Shown here in pieces: positions 17,644 to 26,909 of a stretch of DNA of 64,000 nucleotides. A program made the translations under genes and the position numbers. Under the pieces are notes generated by a model, which saw nothing but the letters and a program-made list of their open reading frames with translations, did no database searches and was not told the DNA's origin. How positions within the stretch are numbered: position 1 is the first letter of the stretch; each line of letters starts with the position of its first letter. The DNA comes from 66-474 sp036279975. Lineage in GTDB: Bacteria; Pseudomonadota; Gammaproteobacteria; Xanthomonadales; Rhodanobacteraceae. The stretch is from NCBI GenBank assembly GCA_036279975.1, contig DASURP010000062.1:1-64000 (forward strand), given 5' to 3'.

Positions 17644-18096
17644 TCAACCCCCCTTGATGCGTAGCGCCTCGGCGCGGGCGGCCTGGTCGACACGTTCGTT
17701 TTCCGGATGCCCGGAATGCCCGCGCACCCAGACCCAGCGTACCCGATGCCGCGCGCAGGTCGCGGCCAGCCGTTGCCACAACTCCTGGTTCTTGACCGGC
17801 TGCTTGTCGGCCGTGCGCCAGCCATTGGCGCACCACCTTGCAAGCCACTGCTCGATCCCCTGCTGCACGTAGCGGGAGTCGGTGGTGAGCCTTACATCGC
17901 ACGGACGCTTCAAGGCCTCGAGACCCGCGATCGCCGCCATCAGTTCCATGCGGTTGTTGGTGGTCTCCGCCTCGCCGCCCGCGAGCATCTTCTCGGTTCC
18001 GCGCCAGCGCAGCAACGCAGCCCAGCCACCCGGCCCCGGATTGCCGAGGCAGGCGCCGTCGGTGAACAACGCCACCGTTGCCCCCGCATCCGTCAT
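17644..18096 (-). CDS. rnhA: Ribonuclease HI
   Basis: Degrades the RNA strand of RNA-DNA hybrids. Catalytic residues D13, E51, D73 and D137 and the loop histidine H127 match D10, E48, D70, D134 and H124 of E. coli. The basic handle region is present. The start ATG at 18096 overlaps the stop of the upstream methyltransferase (ATGA), giving 150 aa; an ATG two codons earlier is possible but would not be the coupled one. Confidence 0.97.
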   Translation of the reverse strand: MTDAGATVALFTDGACLGNPGPGGWAALLRWRGTEKMLAGGEAETTNNRMELMAAIAGLEALKRPCDVRLTTDSRYVQQGIEQWLARWCANGWRTADKQPVKNQELWQRLAATCARHRVRWVWVRGHSGHPENERVDQAARAEALRIKGG

Positions 18097-18746
18097 GCGC
18101 ATTGGCGATGCGCGCCCGGCAGCAGGGCGTTGTGTTCGACCGCGCGGCGCCCGGCCGGCTTGCGCAGCTGCAGTGTCGCCAGCACGCTGCGGCGGGCTTC
18201 GACCACCCAGCCACCGCCCAGGCTGCGCACCAGCCAGCGCGGCAATCCTTCCGCACCGCGCTGCCGCGGCCACGGCGCGCCGCAGCGCACGGCAGGCCGC
18301 ACGTCCAGTCCGGTGGCCCGCAACGCACGTTCCCAGCGCTCCGGCGCCACGCCGCACCGCCACAGCGAGCGCGGATGGACTCCGGCAATCAGCAGCGTGC
18401 CGTGCGGCGCCAGCACCCGCGCCAGTTCGGACACGCACGCCGGATCGGGATTGCCCGTGAAGCGCGCGAGCACGGCGCAGAACGAATCCTCGGCGAAGGG
18501 CAGGTCGGCATCTTCGGCCCGCACGGAACCGTTCCAGCCGGTTGCCCCGGTCGCCGGGTGCAAGGTCGTCCAGTACGCGACTCCCGCAACCACCGGCGCC
18601 GGCATCACCATGCCGTCCAACAGCAGGCCGTGGGTGCCCGCAACCCGCGCCAGGCGCGTGGTGCAGATCGCCGACACCTCGACGCCCAGTGCCTGCAGGG
18701 CGGCATCGTCCCGACCCGATCTCAATGCTGGTAGCTCGCTCGGCAA
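18093..18746 (-). CDS. SAM-dependent methyltransferase (YafS-like)
   Basis: A class I methyltransferase-like protein lying between gloB and rnhA, the position of yafS in E. coli. The clearest parts are the post-motif region EDADLPFAEDSF and LARVLAPHGTLLIAG; the glycine-rich motif I is weak. There is no in-frame ATG before the conserved region. TTG at 18746 (217 aa) is chosen because it gives a length like YafS; TTG at 18725 or 18800 are alternatives. The substrate is unknown. Its stop overlaps the rnhA start. Confidence 0.75.
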   Translation of the reverse strand: MPSELPALRSGRDDAALQALGVEVSAICTTRLARVAGTHGLLLDGMVMPAPVVAGVAYWTTLHPATGATGWNGSVRAEDADLPFAEDSFCAVLARFTGNPDPACVSELARVLAPHGTLLIAGVHPRSLWRCGVAPERWERALRATGLDVRPAVRCGAPWPRQRGAEGLPRWLVRSLGGGWVVEARRSVLATLQLRKPAGRRAVEHNALLPGAHRQCA

Positions 18747-18887
18747 CGGATTCCGAATGTGTTGGCCTGCCCCCGGCCATTGTGACGGAATCGTGATCAA
18801 AGGATAAGCGGCCCCGCTTCTTAACACGCATATAACGAGACCGGCAGGCCAGCCTGTTAGGGTCGCTTCTTTTTGGCCCGATGCCGC

Positions 18888-19670
18888 ATGCTGTCCCTGC
18901 GCCCACTGCCCGCCTTGCGCGACAACTACATCTGGATGCTGGCCGACCCCATGGCCGGCACCGCGCTGGTGGTCGATCCGGGCGAAGCAGGTCCGGTCAT
19001 GGACGCGTTGGCTGCGGACGGGTTGACGCTCACGTCGATCCTGCTGACCCACCACCACGCCGACCACATCGGGGGCGTGCCGGAACTCGCCGCGCGCCAT
19101 CCCGCGCCCGCAATCTGGGCGCCCCGCGACGACCGCATCCCCGTGGCCACGCGCCGCGTGGGCGAGGGCGACGTGGTGGAAATCGCTTCGCCGGCCACAC
19201 GCTTCGAGGTGATGGAAGTGCACGGTCATACCCGCAGCCACATCGCCTACCACGGCGAAGGGCTGGTGTTCTGCGGCGACACTCTGTTCAGCCTGGGCTG
19301 CGGCCGCCTGTTCGAAGGCACCCCGGCGGAAATGCTGGATTCGCTCGACCGCCTTGCCGCCCTGCCGGGCCACACGCAGGTTTGCTGCGCGCACGAATAC
19401 ACGCTGGCCAACGCGGCGTTCGCACTGACGGTGGAGCCCGACAACCCCGTCCTCGCGGCGCGCACACAGGCCGCGCACGCGTTGCGGGCCCGCCACGCGC
19501 CCACCTTGCCCGCGGTGCTGGAGGAAGAACGGGCCGCCAATCCGTTCCTGCGCGTCGACGCGATCCCCACTGGGCGCATCCCTTGGCCGGGTGCTGCCTT
19601 GCACGATCCACAGCAGCGCGTGGAGCGGTTTGCCGCGCTCAGGCTGGCCAAGGACAACTTCCGCGCATGA
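18888..19670 (+). CDS. gloB: Hydroxyacylglutathione hydrolase (glyoxalase II)
   Basis: Hydrolyses S-D-lactoylglutathione to D-lactate and glutathione, second step of methylglyoxal detoxification. A metallo-beta-lactamase fold with the binuclear metal site THHHADH (54-60), then the HGHT, CGDTLF and AHEYT ligands. Length is 260 aa. ATG at 18888 is preferred over a TTG five codons earlier because MLSLRPLPALRDNYIW is the standard N-terminus. It is transcribed divergently from the yafS-like gene across 141 bases and coupled to mltD by ATGA. Confidence 0.96.
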   Translation: MLSLRPLPALRDNYIWMLADPMAGTALVVDPGEAGPVMDALAADGLTLTSILLTHHHADHIGGVPELAARHPAPAIWAPRDDRIPVATRRVGEGDVVEIASPATRFEVMEVHGHTRSHIAYHGEGLVFCGDTLFSLGCGRLFEGTPAEMLDSLDRLAALPGHTQVCCAHEYTLANAAFALTVEPDNPVLAARTQAAHALRARHAPTLPAVLEEERAANPFLRVDAIPTGRIPWPGAALHDPQQRVERFAALRLAKDNFRA

Positions 19671-20908
19671 GCCCGCGAAGTACCCGCACCCGGCTTGGCC
19701 TGGCGCTGGCTGCCTGCGCCGTGCTGGCCGCCTGTGCGACCCAGCCGCCGCGGCGGCAGGCGACACCCGCGATCGTGACCCCGCTTCCGGCCATCCCGGT
19801 GCCGCCGACAACGGGCACCACGCCACCCGCACCCGCCGATCAACCCTGGGCCGGCATCGTGGCCAGCGACGTGATGCAGGACTGTGTCGACTCGCCGCTG
19901 ATCCGCGCCAACGCGGCGATGTACACGCGCTCTCCGAAGCATTTCGAGCGGCTGCTGAAGCGTTCCCTGCCACTGATCATCTACGTGCACGAACAGCTGC
20001 AGGCCGCCGGGATCCCCGGTGAATTCACGATGCTGCCGATGCTGGAAAGCTCCTACAACCCGGCCGAGCCCAGCCACCGCGGCGACGCCTCGGGCATGTG
20101 GCAGATGATGCCGCGCACCGCACGCCTGCACGGCCTCGTGGTCAACCGGCACTACGACGGCCGGCGCGACCCGGTCGCCTCCACGCAAGCCGCAATCAAG
20201 ATGCTGAAGGCCCTCGAACAGCGCTTCGGCGATTGGCGGCTGGTCGACATGGCGTACAACGCCGGCCCGTACGCCGTGCTCGGCGCATTGCGCGAGAGTC
20301 CGGATGCGACCAGCACCCCGATCCCGAACCTTCCGGTCAGCCACGTCACCCATACCCACCTCGCCCGGCTGATGGCGCTGGGTTGCATCCTGCGCCAGCC
20401 GCAGCGCTACCACGTCAAACTGCCACGACCTGCCGCGAATGACGAGCTGGCCGAGATCGAGGTGCCCGTGGGCACGCGCCTCGCCAGTGCCGCCGAGATG
20501 GCCGAGATCCCCGAGATCACCCTGCGCGCATTGAACCCCGGCTACGTCGGCCCACGCGTTCCCGCCGACAGCCCGCGCACCCTGCTGCTGCCTGCGCGCG
20601 CCGCGCAAGTCCTGGCTGCGGCGCTCGCGGTCGATGCGTCCGAATCGGTCGCACAGGTCGACACGCCCGAACCGGCGGCCGGCCCCGACAACGGCGTTCC
20701 CTTGCCGAGGGAACCGGCCCCACCACGTGACCCCGCCCCCGCCGTGGCCGGCAAGGCCCCGCCCGCGCGGCAGCATCGCGTGCGCCAGGGCGAAACGCTG
20801 TGGTCGATCGCGCGCCGCTATCACGTCAGCGTCAGCGACCTCAAACGCTGGAACCATCTCGACGACGACGTCGTGCACCCGGGCCAGGCGTTGCGCGTCA
20901 ACGGGTGA
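19667..20908 (+). CDS. mltD: Membrane-bound lytic murein transglycosylase D-like lipoprotein
   Basis: Cleaves the glycan strands of peptidoglycan. A lipoprotein signal ends at VLAAC (Cys23), so it is probably anchored in the outer membrane. The SLT domain follows with catalytic E127 (PMLESSYNP), the GDASGMWQMMPRTA block and AYNAGPY. A Pro-rich linker leads to one C-terminal LysM domain (about 370-413, RQGETLWSIARRY). E. coli MltD has two LysM domains, so this one is shorter (413 aa). The start overlaps the gloB stop (ATGA). Confidence 0.94.
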   Translation: MSPRSTRTRLGLALAACAVLAACATQPPRRQATPAIVTPLPAIPVPPTTGTTPPAPADQPWAGIVASDVMQDCVDSPLIRANAAMYTRSPKHFERLLKRSLPLIIYVHEQLQAAGIPGEFTMLPMLESSYNPAEPSHRGDASGMWQMMPRTARLHGLVVNRHYDGRRDPVASTQAAIKMLKALEQRFGDWRLVDMAYNAGPYAVLGALRESPDATSTPIPNLPVSHVTHTHLARLMALGCILRQPQRYHVKLPRPAANDELAEIEVPVGTRLASAAEMAEIPEITLRALNPGYVGPRVPADSPRTLLLPARAAQVLAAALAVDASESVAQVDTPEPAAGPDNGVPLPREPAPPRDPAPAVAGKAPPARQHRVRQGETLWSIARRYHVSVSDLKRWNHLDDDVVHPGQALRVNG

Positions 20909-21038
20909 AAGGTTGTTTTTCGCGATCGTCCCTGACCGCTGCATCGTCCGACGCACCTGACCGACCTGGCGTGCAGGCCTCGCCCAGCACCAGGGTGGCA
21001 TTGGAGCCACCGTCCTTGCAAAGGGCTCCGTGTCCCGA

Positions 21039-21062
21039 CTTTTTGCAAAAGCCGCTTACAAT
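21039..21062 (+). promoter_or_regulatory. Candidate fabI promoter -10 with adjoining A/T-rich palindrome
   Basis: TACAAT (21057-21062) is a good -10 about 39 bases before the fabI ATG, with no convincing -35. Just upstream lies the palindrome CTTTTTGCAAAAG (21039-21051; arms CTTTT/AAAAG), placed where a repressor or activator could act. The rest of the 192-bp gap after mltD shows nothing definite. Confidence 0.35.
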
Positions 21063-21100
21063 GGCGGCCTTTCCCGATCCCCATCCGGAGCACCGCAGAC

Positions 21101-21895
21101 ATGGGTTTCCTCCAAGGCAAGCGCGCACTCGTTACCGGCATCCTCAGCAACCGTTCGATCGCCTGGGGGATCGCCCAGGCCTTGCACCGCGAGGGCGCCG
21201 AGCTTGCCTTCACCTATGTCGATGAAAAGTTGCGCAGCCGGGTCGACGACGCCGCCAGCCAGCTCGGCTCGGACATCGTGCTGCCCTGCGACGTCGGCCG
21301 CGACAGCGACATCGAGGCGCTGTTCGGGAGCCTCGGCAAGCGTTGGGATGGCCTGGATATCCTGATCCACTCCATCGGTTTCGCCCCCCGCGAAGCTTTG
21401 CAGGGCGAATTCCTGGATGGCCTGACCCGCGAGAACTTCAGGATCGCCCACGACATTTCCAGCTACAGCCTTGCCGCCCTGGCCAAGGCCGCGCGTCCTC
21501 TGATGAAGGGCCGCAACGGCGCGATCCTCACCCTCACCTACCTCGGCGCTGAACGCGCGTTGCAGTCCTACAACGTGATGGGCCTGGCCAAGGCCAGCCT
21601 CGAAGCCAACGTGCGCTACCTCGCCTACAACCTCGGTCCCGAGGGCACCCGCGTCAATGCGATCTCGGCCGGTCCGATCAAGACCCTCGCCGCGGCCGGG
21701 GTATCCGGCCTGCGCAAGATGCTGGAACACGTCGCGGCGGTCTCGCCGCTGCGCCGCAACGTCAGCATCGACGACGTCGGCAACGCCGCGGCGTTCCTGT
21801 GCTCGGACCTCGCGGCCGGCATCACCGGCGAGGTCACCTACGTCGACGCCGGCTACAACACGATCGGGATGGCGGGGCTGGAACTCGGCAGCTGA
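21101..21895 (+). CDS. fabI: Enoyl-[acyl-carrier-protein] reductase (NADH)
   Basis: Last reduction step of each fatty acid elongation cycle. A short-chain dehydrogenase fold of the FabI type: NADH loop GILSNRSIAWG, catalytic Y157 and K164 in QSYNVMGLAKASLEAN, and the second active-site tyrosine Y147, matching Y156, K163 and Y146 of E. coli. Length is 264 aa. It is convergent with ppiD (five bases apart). Its presence means the organism has a FabI-type reductase; whether it also has FabV cannot be seen here. Confidence 0.97.
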   Translation: MGFLQGKRALVTGILSNRSIAWGIAQALHREGAELAFTYVDEKLRSRVDDAASQLGSDIVLPCDVGRDSDIEALFGSLGKRWDGLDILIHSIGFAPREALQGEFLDGLTRENFRIAHDISSYSLAALAKAARPLMKGRNGAILTLTYLGAERALQSYNVMGLAKASLEANVRYLAYNLGPEGTRVNAISAGPIKTLAAAGVSGLRKMLEHVAAVSPLRRNVSIDDVGNAAAFLCSDLAAGITGEVTYVDAGYNTIGMAGLELGS

Positions 21896-21899
21896 CCGG

Positions 21900-23822
21900 T
21901 CACAGCCGCTGCGGCGCGGTTTCGATCCTGGTGTTCTTGCGTAGCGCTTCCAGGAACGCCTGCAGGCTGGCCTCGCCGAAGGCGCGCGCCATCTGCTGGC
22001 GCAGGAATCCCTGCGCTTCGGCGGGCACCTTCGAGGGATCGCCGGGCTTGACGGCGCTCAGCACCACCAAGGCGTAATGGCCTTTCTCCATCGGCACCAG
22101 CGCGCGGGTGTCCGCACCCTTGGCAGGGTGCGCAAGCTTGAACACGGCCTGCAACAGGTCGGGTTCGACGTCCCCGGCATTGCGCATGGCGCCGGTCTTC
22201 TGCTCGACCTGCAAGCCCGCGGCCCCGGCCAGTGCATCGAGTTTTGCGCCACCCTGCAGCTTCGCGAAAGCCGCGTCCGCCAGCGTCTTGGCGCTGGCGT
22301 CCACGCGCTGCTGCACGATCGACTGCCTGATTTCATCGCTCACTTCCACCAACGGCTTGGGCGCCGCCGGCACGTGCCTGGCGATGTGGACCACCACCAT
22401 GTGGTCGGTGCCGAGGTCGATCGGATCCGCGGTGTTGCCCTGCACCAGCACGATGTCGGAAAACGCGGCCTTCACCACTTTCGGATTCGCGGCGATGCCG
22501 GTCTTGGCGCCCTCGCGCCCGAACAGCGGCGTGGTCTGGATGGTCAGCCCGAGTTTCTCGGCCGCCGGCTTCAGCGAGGTCGGGTCGTTGTAGATCATGT
22601 CGGTGAGCTTGCCGCCGACCTCGCGGTATTCGTCCTGGCGCGCGTTCCTGGTCGCCTCCGCGGCCAACTGGTCGCGGACCTGCGCGAAGGTCTCGGTGTG
22701 GCCTTCGCGCACGTCGCGCACGTCGATGATGTGGTAGCCGTCCGAGGTCAGCACCGGGTCGGAGATCTGGCCCTTCTGCAACTTGTCCAGCGCAGCCTGG
22801 AATTCAGGGCCCGCGTCGCCCTTCGACAGCCAGCCCAGGTCGCCACCCTGGCGCTTGGAACCCAGGTCATCGGAATATTGCCCGGCGAGCTTGGCGAAGT
22901 CCGCACCCGGCGCCTTGGCCATGGCCTCGATCTTCTGCGCCTTCGCCAGCGCAGCCCGCCTTTCCGCTGCGGTCGGCTGGGCCGGCAGCTTGACCAGGAT
23001 GTGCGACACCTGCCACTGCGGCGGACTGACGAACTTCGACTTTTCCTTGTCGTAGCGTGCCTGCAAGGCCGCATCGCTCAGGTCCGGCGTGATCTTCATG
23101 GTGGCTGCATCGAGGTCGATGTAGTTCAGTGAAACCTGCTCGGGGCTCATGAATTGCGACTGGTGCGCCTTGTAGTAATCCGCAACCTGGGCATCGGTCA
23201 CGGTACCCTGCGCCGCCGACGGCGCGGGTGGCGGCAAATCGACGTAGCTGAAATCGCGCTCCTGCAACTGCAGGCGCAGGAATGCCTCGGCCTCCGCCCT
23301 GGTGGCGAACGCGGTTCCAACGATGGCCTCGGGAAGCTCCCGGGTCGCCAGGTCGGAGCGGATGTCGTCCTGGAATTGCTGCGCGCTCTTGCCCTGCTGG
23401 GCGAGCCAGGCGAGGTAGGTGCTGGGGTCGAACTTGCCGTTGACCTGGAACAGCTGGTACGAGGCAATCTGATCGCGCACCGTGGAATTCGGCACCCGGA
23501 TACCCAGTTCCTCGTTTTCGTTCAACAGCAACTGCCGGTTGACCACCATCCTGAGCACCTGCTGCTTGACTTCCGGTTTCTCGAAGTCGGCGGCATCCAT
23601 CGTGTTCGACGGATCGTTCATCTGCGCCTGGCGGTAGTTGTTGAAGGCCGTGTTGAAATCCTGCTGCGAGATCTCGTGGCCGTCCACCTTGGCGACCCAG
23701 GTTGCGTTGCTCTGGCTGAAATAGCCTTCGATGCCGAAGAACAGGAAAGCAACGACCACGAGGATCCCGAAGATCGCGATGACGATCCAGCTCTTGAACA
23801 TGTTGCGGATGGCTTGCAGCAT
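21900..23822 (-). CDS. ppiD: Periplasmic folding chaperone / peptidyl-prolyl isomerase
   Basis: Inner-membrane-anchored chaperone facing the periplasm, near the Sec translocon. One N-terminal span (about 11-31), a SurA-like N-terminal chaperone domain, a parvulin domain (roughly 265-365: VSHILVKLP, LGWLSKGD, SDGYHIIDV), and a long C-terminal region. The ATG at 23822 (MLQAIRNMFKSW) is the normal start; upstream in-frame codons extend into non-homologous sequence. Length 640 aa. In relatives ppiD follows lon-hupB-tRNA; here nadB and nadA lie between. Confidence 0.95.
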   Translation of the reverse strand: MLQAIRNMFKSWIVIAIFGILVVVAFLFFGIEGYFSQSNATWVAKVDGHEISQQDFNTAFNNYRQAQMNDPSNTMDAADFEKPEVKQQVLRMVVNRQLLLNENEELGIRVPNSTVRDQIASYQLFQVNGKFDPSTYLAWLAQQGKSAQQFQDDIRSDLATRELPEAIVGTAFATRAEAEAFLRLQLQERDFSYVDLPPPAPSAAQGTVTDAQVADYYKAHQSQFMSPEQVSLNYIDLDAATMKITPDLSDAALQARYDKEKSKFVSPPQWQVSHILVKLPAQPTAAERRAALAKAQKIEAMAKAPGADFAKLAGQYSDDLGSKRQGGDLGWLSKGDAGPEFQAALDKLQKGQISDPVLTSDGYHIIDVRDVREGHTETFAQVRDQLAAEATRNARQDEYREVGGKLTDMIYNDPTSLKPAAEKLGLTIQTTPLFGREGAKTGIAANPKVVKAAFSDIVLVQGNTADPIDLGTDHMVVVHIARHVPAAPKPLVEVSDEIRQSIVQQRVDASAKTLADAAFAKLQGGAKLDALAGAAGLQVEQKTGAMRNAGDVEPDLLQAVFKLAHPAKGADTRALVPMEKGHYALVVLSAVKPGDPSKVPAEAQGFLRQQMARAFGEASLQAFLEALRKNTRIETAPQRL

Positions 23823-23915
23823 GGGTACCGCCGTGACAGTCGAAACGAATGAGCCGGTCATTGTAAGGGAAACCGGCCGCATTCTGGTCCGGCGGGCCGA
23901 TGACCTTGATTTTGT

Positions 23916-25355
23916 TCAACCCGGGCAGCCGCGATCCTCGCGGAAGTGCGCACCGAGGCTGCGTCGACGCAAGCGCATCGCGCGCAACAGCGCCCCGGCG
24001 AGGCGCATCTGCCAGCCGCTGCCGGCCGCGGCAGTGCACATGCGCCAGGCATCACGCAACGCCGCGGCTTCGCGCACCGGCCCGGCTGCGCGCGACATCA
24101 GCTCGTGCAAGGCCGGGAGGCCTTCGGGCGGCAGCGCGACGCCGCGTTCGATCCAGCGATGCGCACCGCTTGCGATCGCCGGCGTGGGAGCCGCCAGCAG
24201 CGCACCCAGTCGGCGCCCGCAAGCCACCGCTTCCAGCAGCGAGTTGCTGGCCAGCCGGTTGGCGCCATGCACGCCGTTGCATGCGACTTCACCGGCGGCA
24301 AACAGGCCAGGCAAGCTGGTGCGGCCATCCAGATCACTGGCGACTCCGCCCATGTGGAAATGTGCGACCGGCGCGATCGGCAGGCGATCCTTGCGCGGAT
24401 CGAGCCCATGCGCGAGGCAGGCCGCGAGCACCGTCGGAAACCGTTTTTCCCATTCGCCCTCGACCGGCGTGGCGTCCAGCCAGACACTGCCGCCCTGGTG
24501 CCGGACCTGCCACACCCGTCGTGCCACCACGTCGCGCGGAGCCAGATCGCCCAACGGGTGCAGCCCGTGCATCAGCGGCACCCCATTGCCGTCATGCAAA
24601 CGTGCGCCGGCGCCGCGCAGCGCCTCGGTGAGCAACGGCAGGCTGTGGCCTTGCACTGCCAGCGCGGTGGGGTGGAATTGCACGAATTCGAGATCGCGCG
24701 GCTTGGCACCCGCCGCCAGTGCCAACGCGAGGCCCGCGCCATCCGCGCCCGATGGATTGCTGGTATGCGCGTAGAGCGCACCGATGCCACCCGTGGCCAG
24801 CACCACGGCGGACGCTTCGATCCCTGCATGGCGACCCTGCGCATCGCGGACGCGAACACCAGCCACGCAGCCACCGCGCACCAGCAAGGCATCCGCGTCC
24901 GCGTCGCCGCTGCATTGCACGTGACCGGCGGCTTCCACCTTGGCGCGCAAGGCGCGCACCAGCGCCGCACCGGAGGCATCGCCACCCGCATGCACGATGC
25001 GATTCGCGCCGTGCCCACCTTCGCGGCCGAGTTGCAGGCGGCCATCGGCAGCGTGATCGAAGGCCACGCCCTGTCCGGTCAGCCATGCCACCGTGGCTGG
25101 CGCAACACCACACAACCAATGCACCGCCGCCACGTCGTTGTGACGGGCACCCGCTGCCAGGGTGTCCTCGGCGTGCGCTGCCGCGCTGTCGCCCTCGCCC
25201 ACCGCCGCCGCGATGCCGCCTTGCGCCATGGCGCTGGCGCTGCCATCCGCGCTGCGGCGCAACAGGCGCACCGGCGCAGGCGCGGCAGCCAGCGCCGTGG
25301 CCATGCCGGCCACGCCACTGCCGATCACCACGATGGGCAATCGCGCCTGCTTCAC
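23916..25355 (-). CDS. nadB: L-aspartate oxidase
   Basis: FAD enzyme that oxidises aspartate to iminoaspartate, first step of de novo NAD synthesis. FAD-binding motif VIGSGVAGMATAL at residues 8-20, the SASAMAQGGIAAAVG and EFVQFHPTAL segments, and the GVHGANRLASNSLLEA block typical of the family. At 479 aa it is shorter than E. coli NadB (540 aa), mostly in the C-terminal helical domain and some loops. The start is GTG at 25355, overlapping the nadA stop (GTGA), so the two consecutive enzymes are coupled. Confidence 0.95.
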   Translation of the reverse strand: MKQARLPIVVIGSGVAGMATALAAAPAPVRLLRRSADGSASAMAQGGIAAAVGEGDSAAAHAEDTLAAGARHNDVAAVHWLCGVAPATVAWLTGQGVAFDHAADGRLQLGREGGHGANRIVHAGGDASGAALVRALRAKVEAAGHVQCSGDADADALLVRGGCVAGVRVRDAQGRHAGIEASAVVLATGGIGALYAHTSNPSGADGAGLALALAAGAKPRDLEFVQFHPTALAVQGHSLPLLTEALRGAGARLHDGNGVPLMHGLHPLGDLAPRDVVARRVWQVRHQGGSVWLDATPVEGEWEKRFPTVLAACLAHGLDPRKDRLPIAPVAHFHMGGVASDLDGRTSLPGLFAAGEVACNGVHGANRLASNSLLEAVACGRRLGALLAAPTPAIASGAHRWIERGVALPPEGLPALHELMSRAAGPVREAAALRDAWRMCTAAAGSGWQMRLAGALLRAMRLRRRSLGAHFREDRGCPG

Positions 25356-26377
25356 ACGGTTTCGCGCCGCCCCACCGCCAGCATGCGGTCCAGCGCACGC
25401 CGCGCGCCCTGGATGGTGTCGGCGGGAATCTCGATCGCGTGTTTGAGATCGCGCAAGCTTGCGTAGATGTTCTGCAGCGTGATCCGCTGCATGTGCGGAC
25501 ACAGGTTGCAGGGCTTGATGAACTCGGTCTGCGGAAACTGGCTGCGCAGGTTGTCGGCCATCGAGCATTCGGTAATCAGCGCGACCTTGCCCGGCCTTGC
25601 CTGCGCCAACCATTTGCCCATCGCGGTGGTCGAGCCCACGAAATCCGCTTCGGCCAGCACTTCGGGCGGGCACTCCGGGTGTGCCACGACCTTGGTTCCG
25701 AACTGTTCGCGCACGTGCCGCACCTCGCGCGCGGTGAACTTCTCGTGCACCTCGCAGCGCCCGTGCCACAGCACCAGTTCGACATCGGTCTGACCGGCAA
25801 CGTGGCGGCCGAGGAATTCGTCGGGAAGGAAGATCACCCTGGGTGCGCCCATCGCCTCGACCACCTGCACGGCATTGGCCGAAGTGCAGATCGCGTCGGA
25901 CTCGGCCTTCACCGCAGCCGACGTATTGGCATAGCTCACCACCGGCACGCCGGGATGCCGCGCCTTCAGGGCACGCACGTCTTCCGCCGTGATCGAGGAT
26001 GCCAGCGAGCAACCGGCCTCGAGATCGGGAATCAGAACCGTCTTGTCCGGTGCGAGAATCTTGGCGCTTTCGGCCATGAAGTGCACGCCGCACACCACGA
26101 TCAGGCCGGCCTCGCATTCGGCGGCGGCCTTGGCCAGCCCCAGCGAATCGCCGGTGATGTCCGCCACGCCGTGGAAGATTTCCGGCGACTGGTAACTGTG
26201 CGCCATGATTACCGCGCCACGCTGCCGCTTCAGCCTGTTGATCGCGTCGATCCACGGCAGGTGCAGCGGGATTTCGAGGCACGGCACCAGCGGTTCGAGT
26301 CGCGCGGCCAGCGCGGCATATTCGTCGGCGAGTTCGTCGCGCCAGGTGGGCGCAGGCAGATCGGCAAGCTCGGTCAT
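25352..26377 (-). CDS. nadA: Quinolinate synthase A
   Basis: Condenses iminoaspartate with dihydroxyacetone phosphate to quinolinate, using a [4Fe-4S] cluster. The three ligands are C123 (EAGCSLAS), C208 (HGRCEVHE) and C293 (CNLCPHM); their spacing of 85 and 85 fits the family. Length is 341 aa. ATG at 26377 (MTELADLP) is preferred over a GTG five codons earlier. It is first in the nadA-nadB pair. The 162 bases to the tRNA gene contain no further gene. Confidence 0.96.
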   Translation of the reverse strand: MTELADLPAPTWRDELADEYAALAARLEPLVPCLEIPLHLPWIDAINRLKRQRGAVIMAHSYQSPEIFHGVADITGDSLGLAKAAAECEAGLIVVCGVHFMAESAKILAPDKTVLIPDLEAGCSLASSITAEDVRALKARHPGVPVVSYANTSAAVKAESDAICTSANAVQVVEAMGAPRVIFLPDEFLGRHVAGQTDVELVLWHGRCEVHEKFTAREVRHVREQFGTKVVAHPECPPEVLAEADFVGSTTAMGKWLAQARPGKVALITECSMADNLRSQFPQTEFIKPCNLCPHMQRITLQNIYASLRDLKHAIEIPADTIQGARRALDRMLAVGRRETV

Positions 26378-26539
26378 GATGGTCCAACCCACGTATGGGA
26401 TGCCGCCGCGGCGCGGTGACGCGCCATCGGCAATCGCTAGCTTAGCAACCCTGCGGAGGAGCGGAACAGACGACGCCGCCCGCGCGACACATCCGCCCTC
26501 GACGGCCTGGTTCCGGCCTTGGGCAGGACCCTTCGGGAT

Positions 26540-26614
26540 TGGTGGGCGCTGAGGGTTTCGAACCCCCGACCCTCTCCGTGTAAAGGAGATGCTCTACCGC
26601 TGAGCTAAGCGCCC
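26540..26614 (-). tRNA. tRNA-Val (anticodon UAC)
   Basis: A 75-nt cloverleaf on the minus strand: acceptor GGGCGCT/AGCGCCC, D arm with GCTC/GAGC, anticodon stem TCTCC/GGAGA with loop TTTACAC (anticodon TAC, reads GUA and other Val codons), T arm with TTCGAAA. The 3' CCA is encoded (26540-26542). It lies downstream of hupB and upstream of nadA, all on the minus strand. Confidence 0.96.
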
Positions 26615-26622
26615 GTGTTGTT

Positions 26623-26811
26623 GTTCGGGACCGGGCATCCTGCCACGGCCCTCACGAAAACGGTCGCGGCCAAGCCGCGCCACGTTTTCCGCGTCAGCCG
26701 CAAGCGGCTTCCGCGTGCGGCACATCCATGTGCCACGGGTCTCGCAAGATCGTCCCGGCTCGCGGTTCGGGACCGGGCATCCTGCCACGGCCCTCACGAA
26801 AACGGTCGCGG
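26623..26811. repeat. Hairpin cluster flanked by perfect 47-bp direct repeats
   Basis: Identical 47-bp copies at 26623-26669 and 26765-26811 each begin GTTCGGGACC and each contain the ATCC-centred palindrome CCGGGCATCCTGCCACGG. Between them lie a nested hairpin (arms GAAAACG/CGTTTTC enclosing GCGGC/GCCGC, about 26655-26690), AGCCGCAAGCGGCT (26695-26708) and GGCACATCCATGTGCC (26719-26734). No reading frame in it looks coding. It occupies most of the 295-bp gap between the tRNA gene and hupB. Confidence 0.85.
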
Positions 26812-26909
26812 ACGAAAATTCCTCGGCCCGAAACGCTGCGGCCGACGCAGGACGCGTCGGCCGCCATGGATCGAGGCGAGACCGGCAACCGCCGGCCAGG
26901 CCACGCGAC

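Noticed and set aside
23916..25355. nadB as a truncated pseudogene
   Set aside because: It is about 60 residues shorter than E. coli NadB, but the FAD-binding and active-site blocks are intact, the frame is unbroken and it is coupled to nadA.
26623..26811. CRISPR-like array
   Set aside because: Only two 47-bp copies with one 95-bp interval, internal hairpins of varied sequence and no cas genes.
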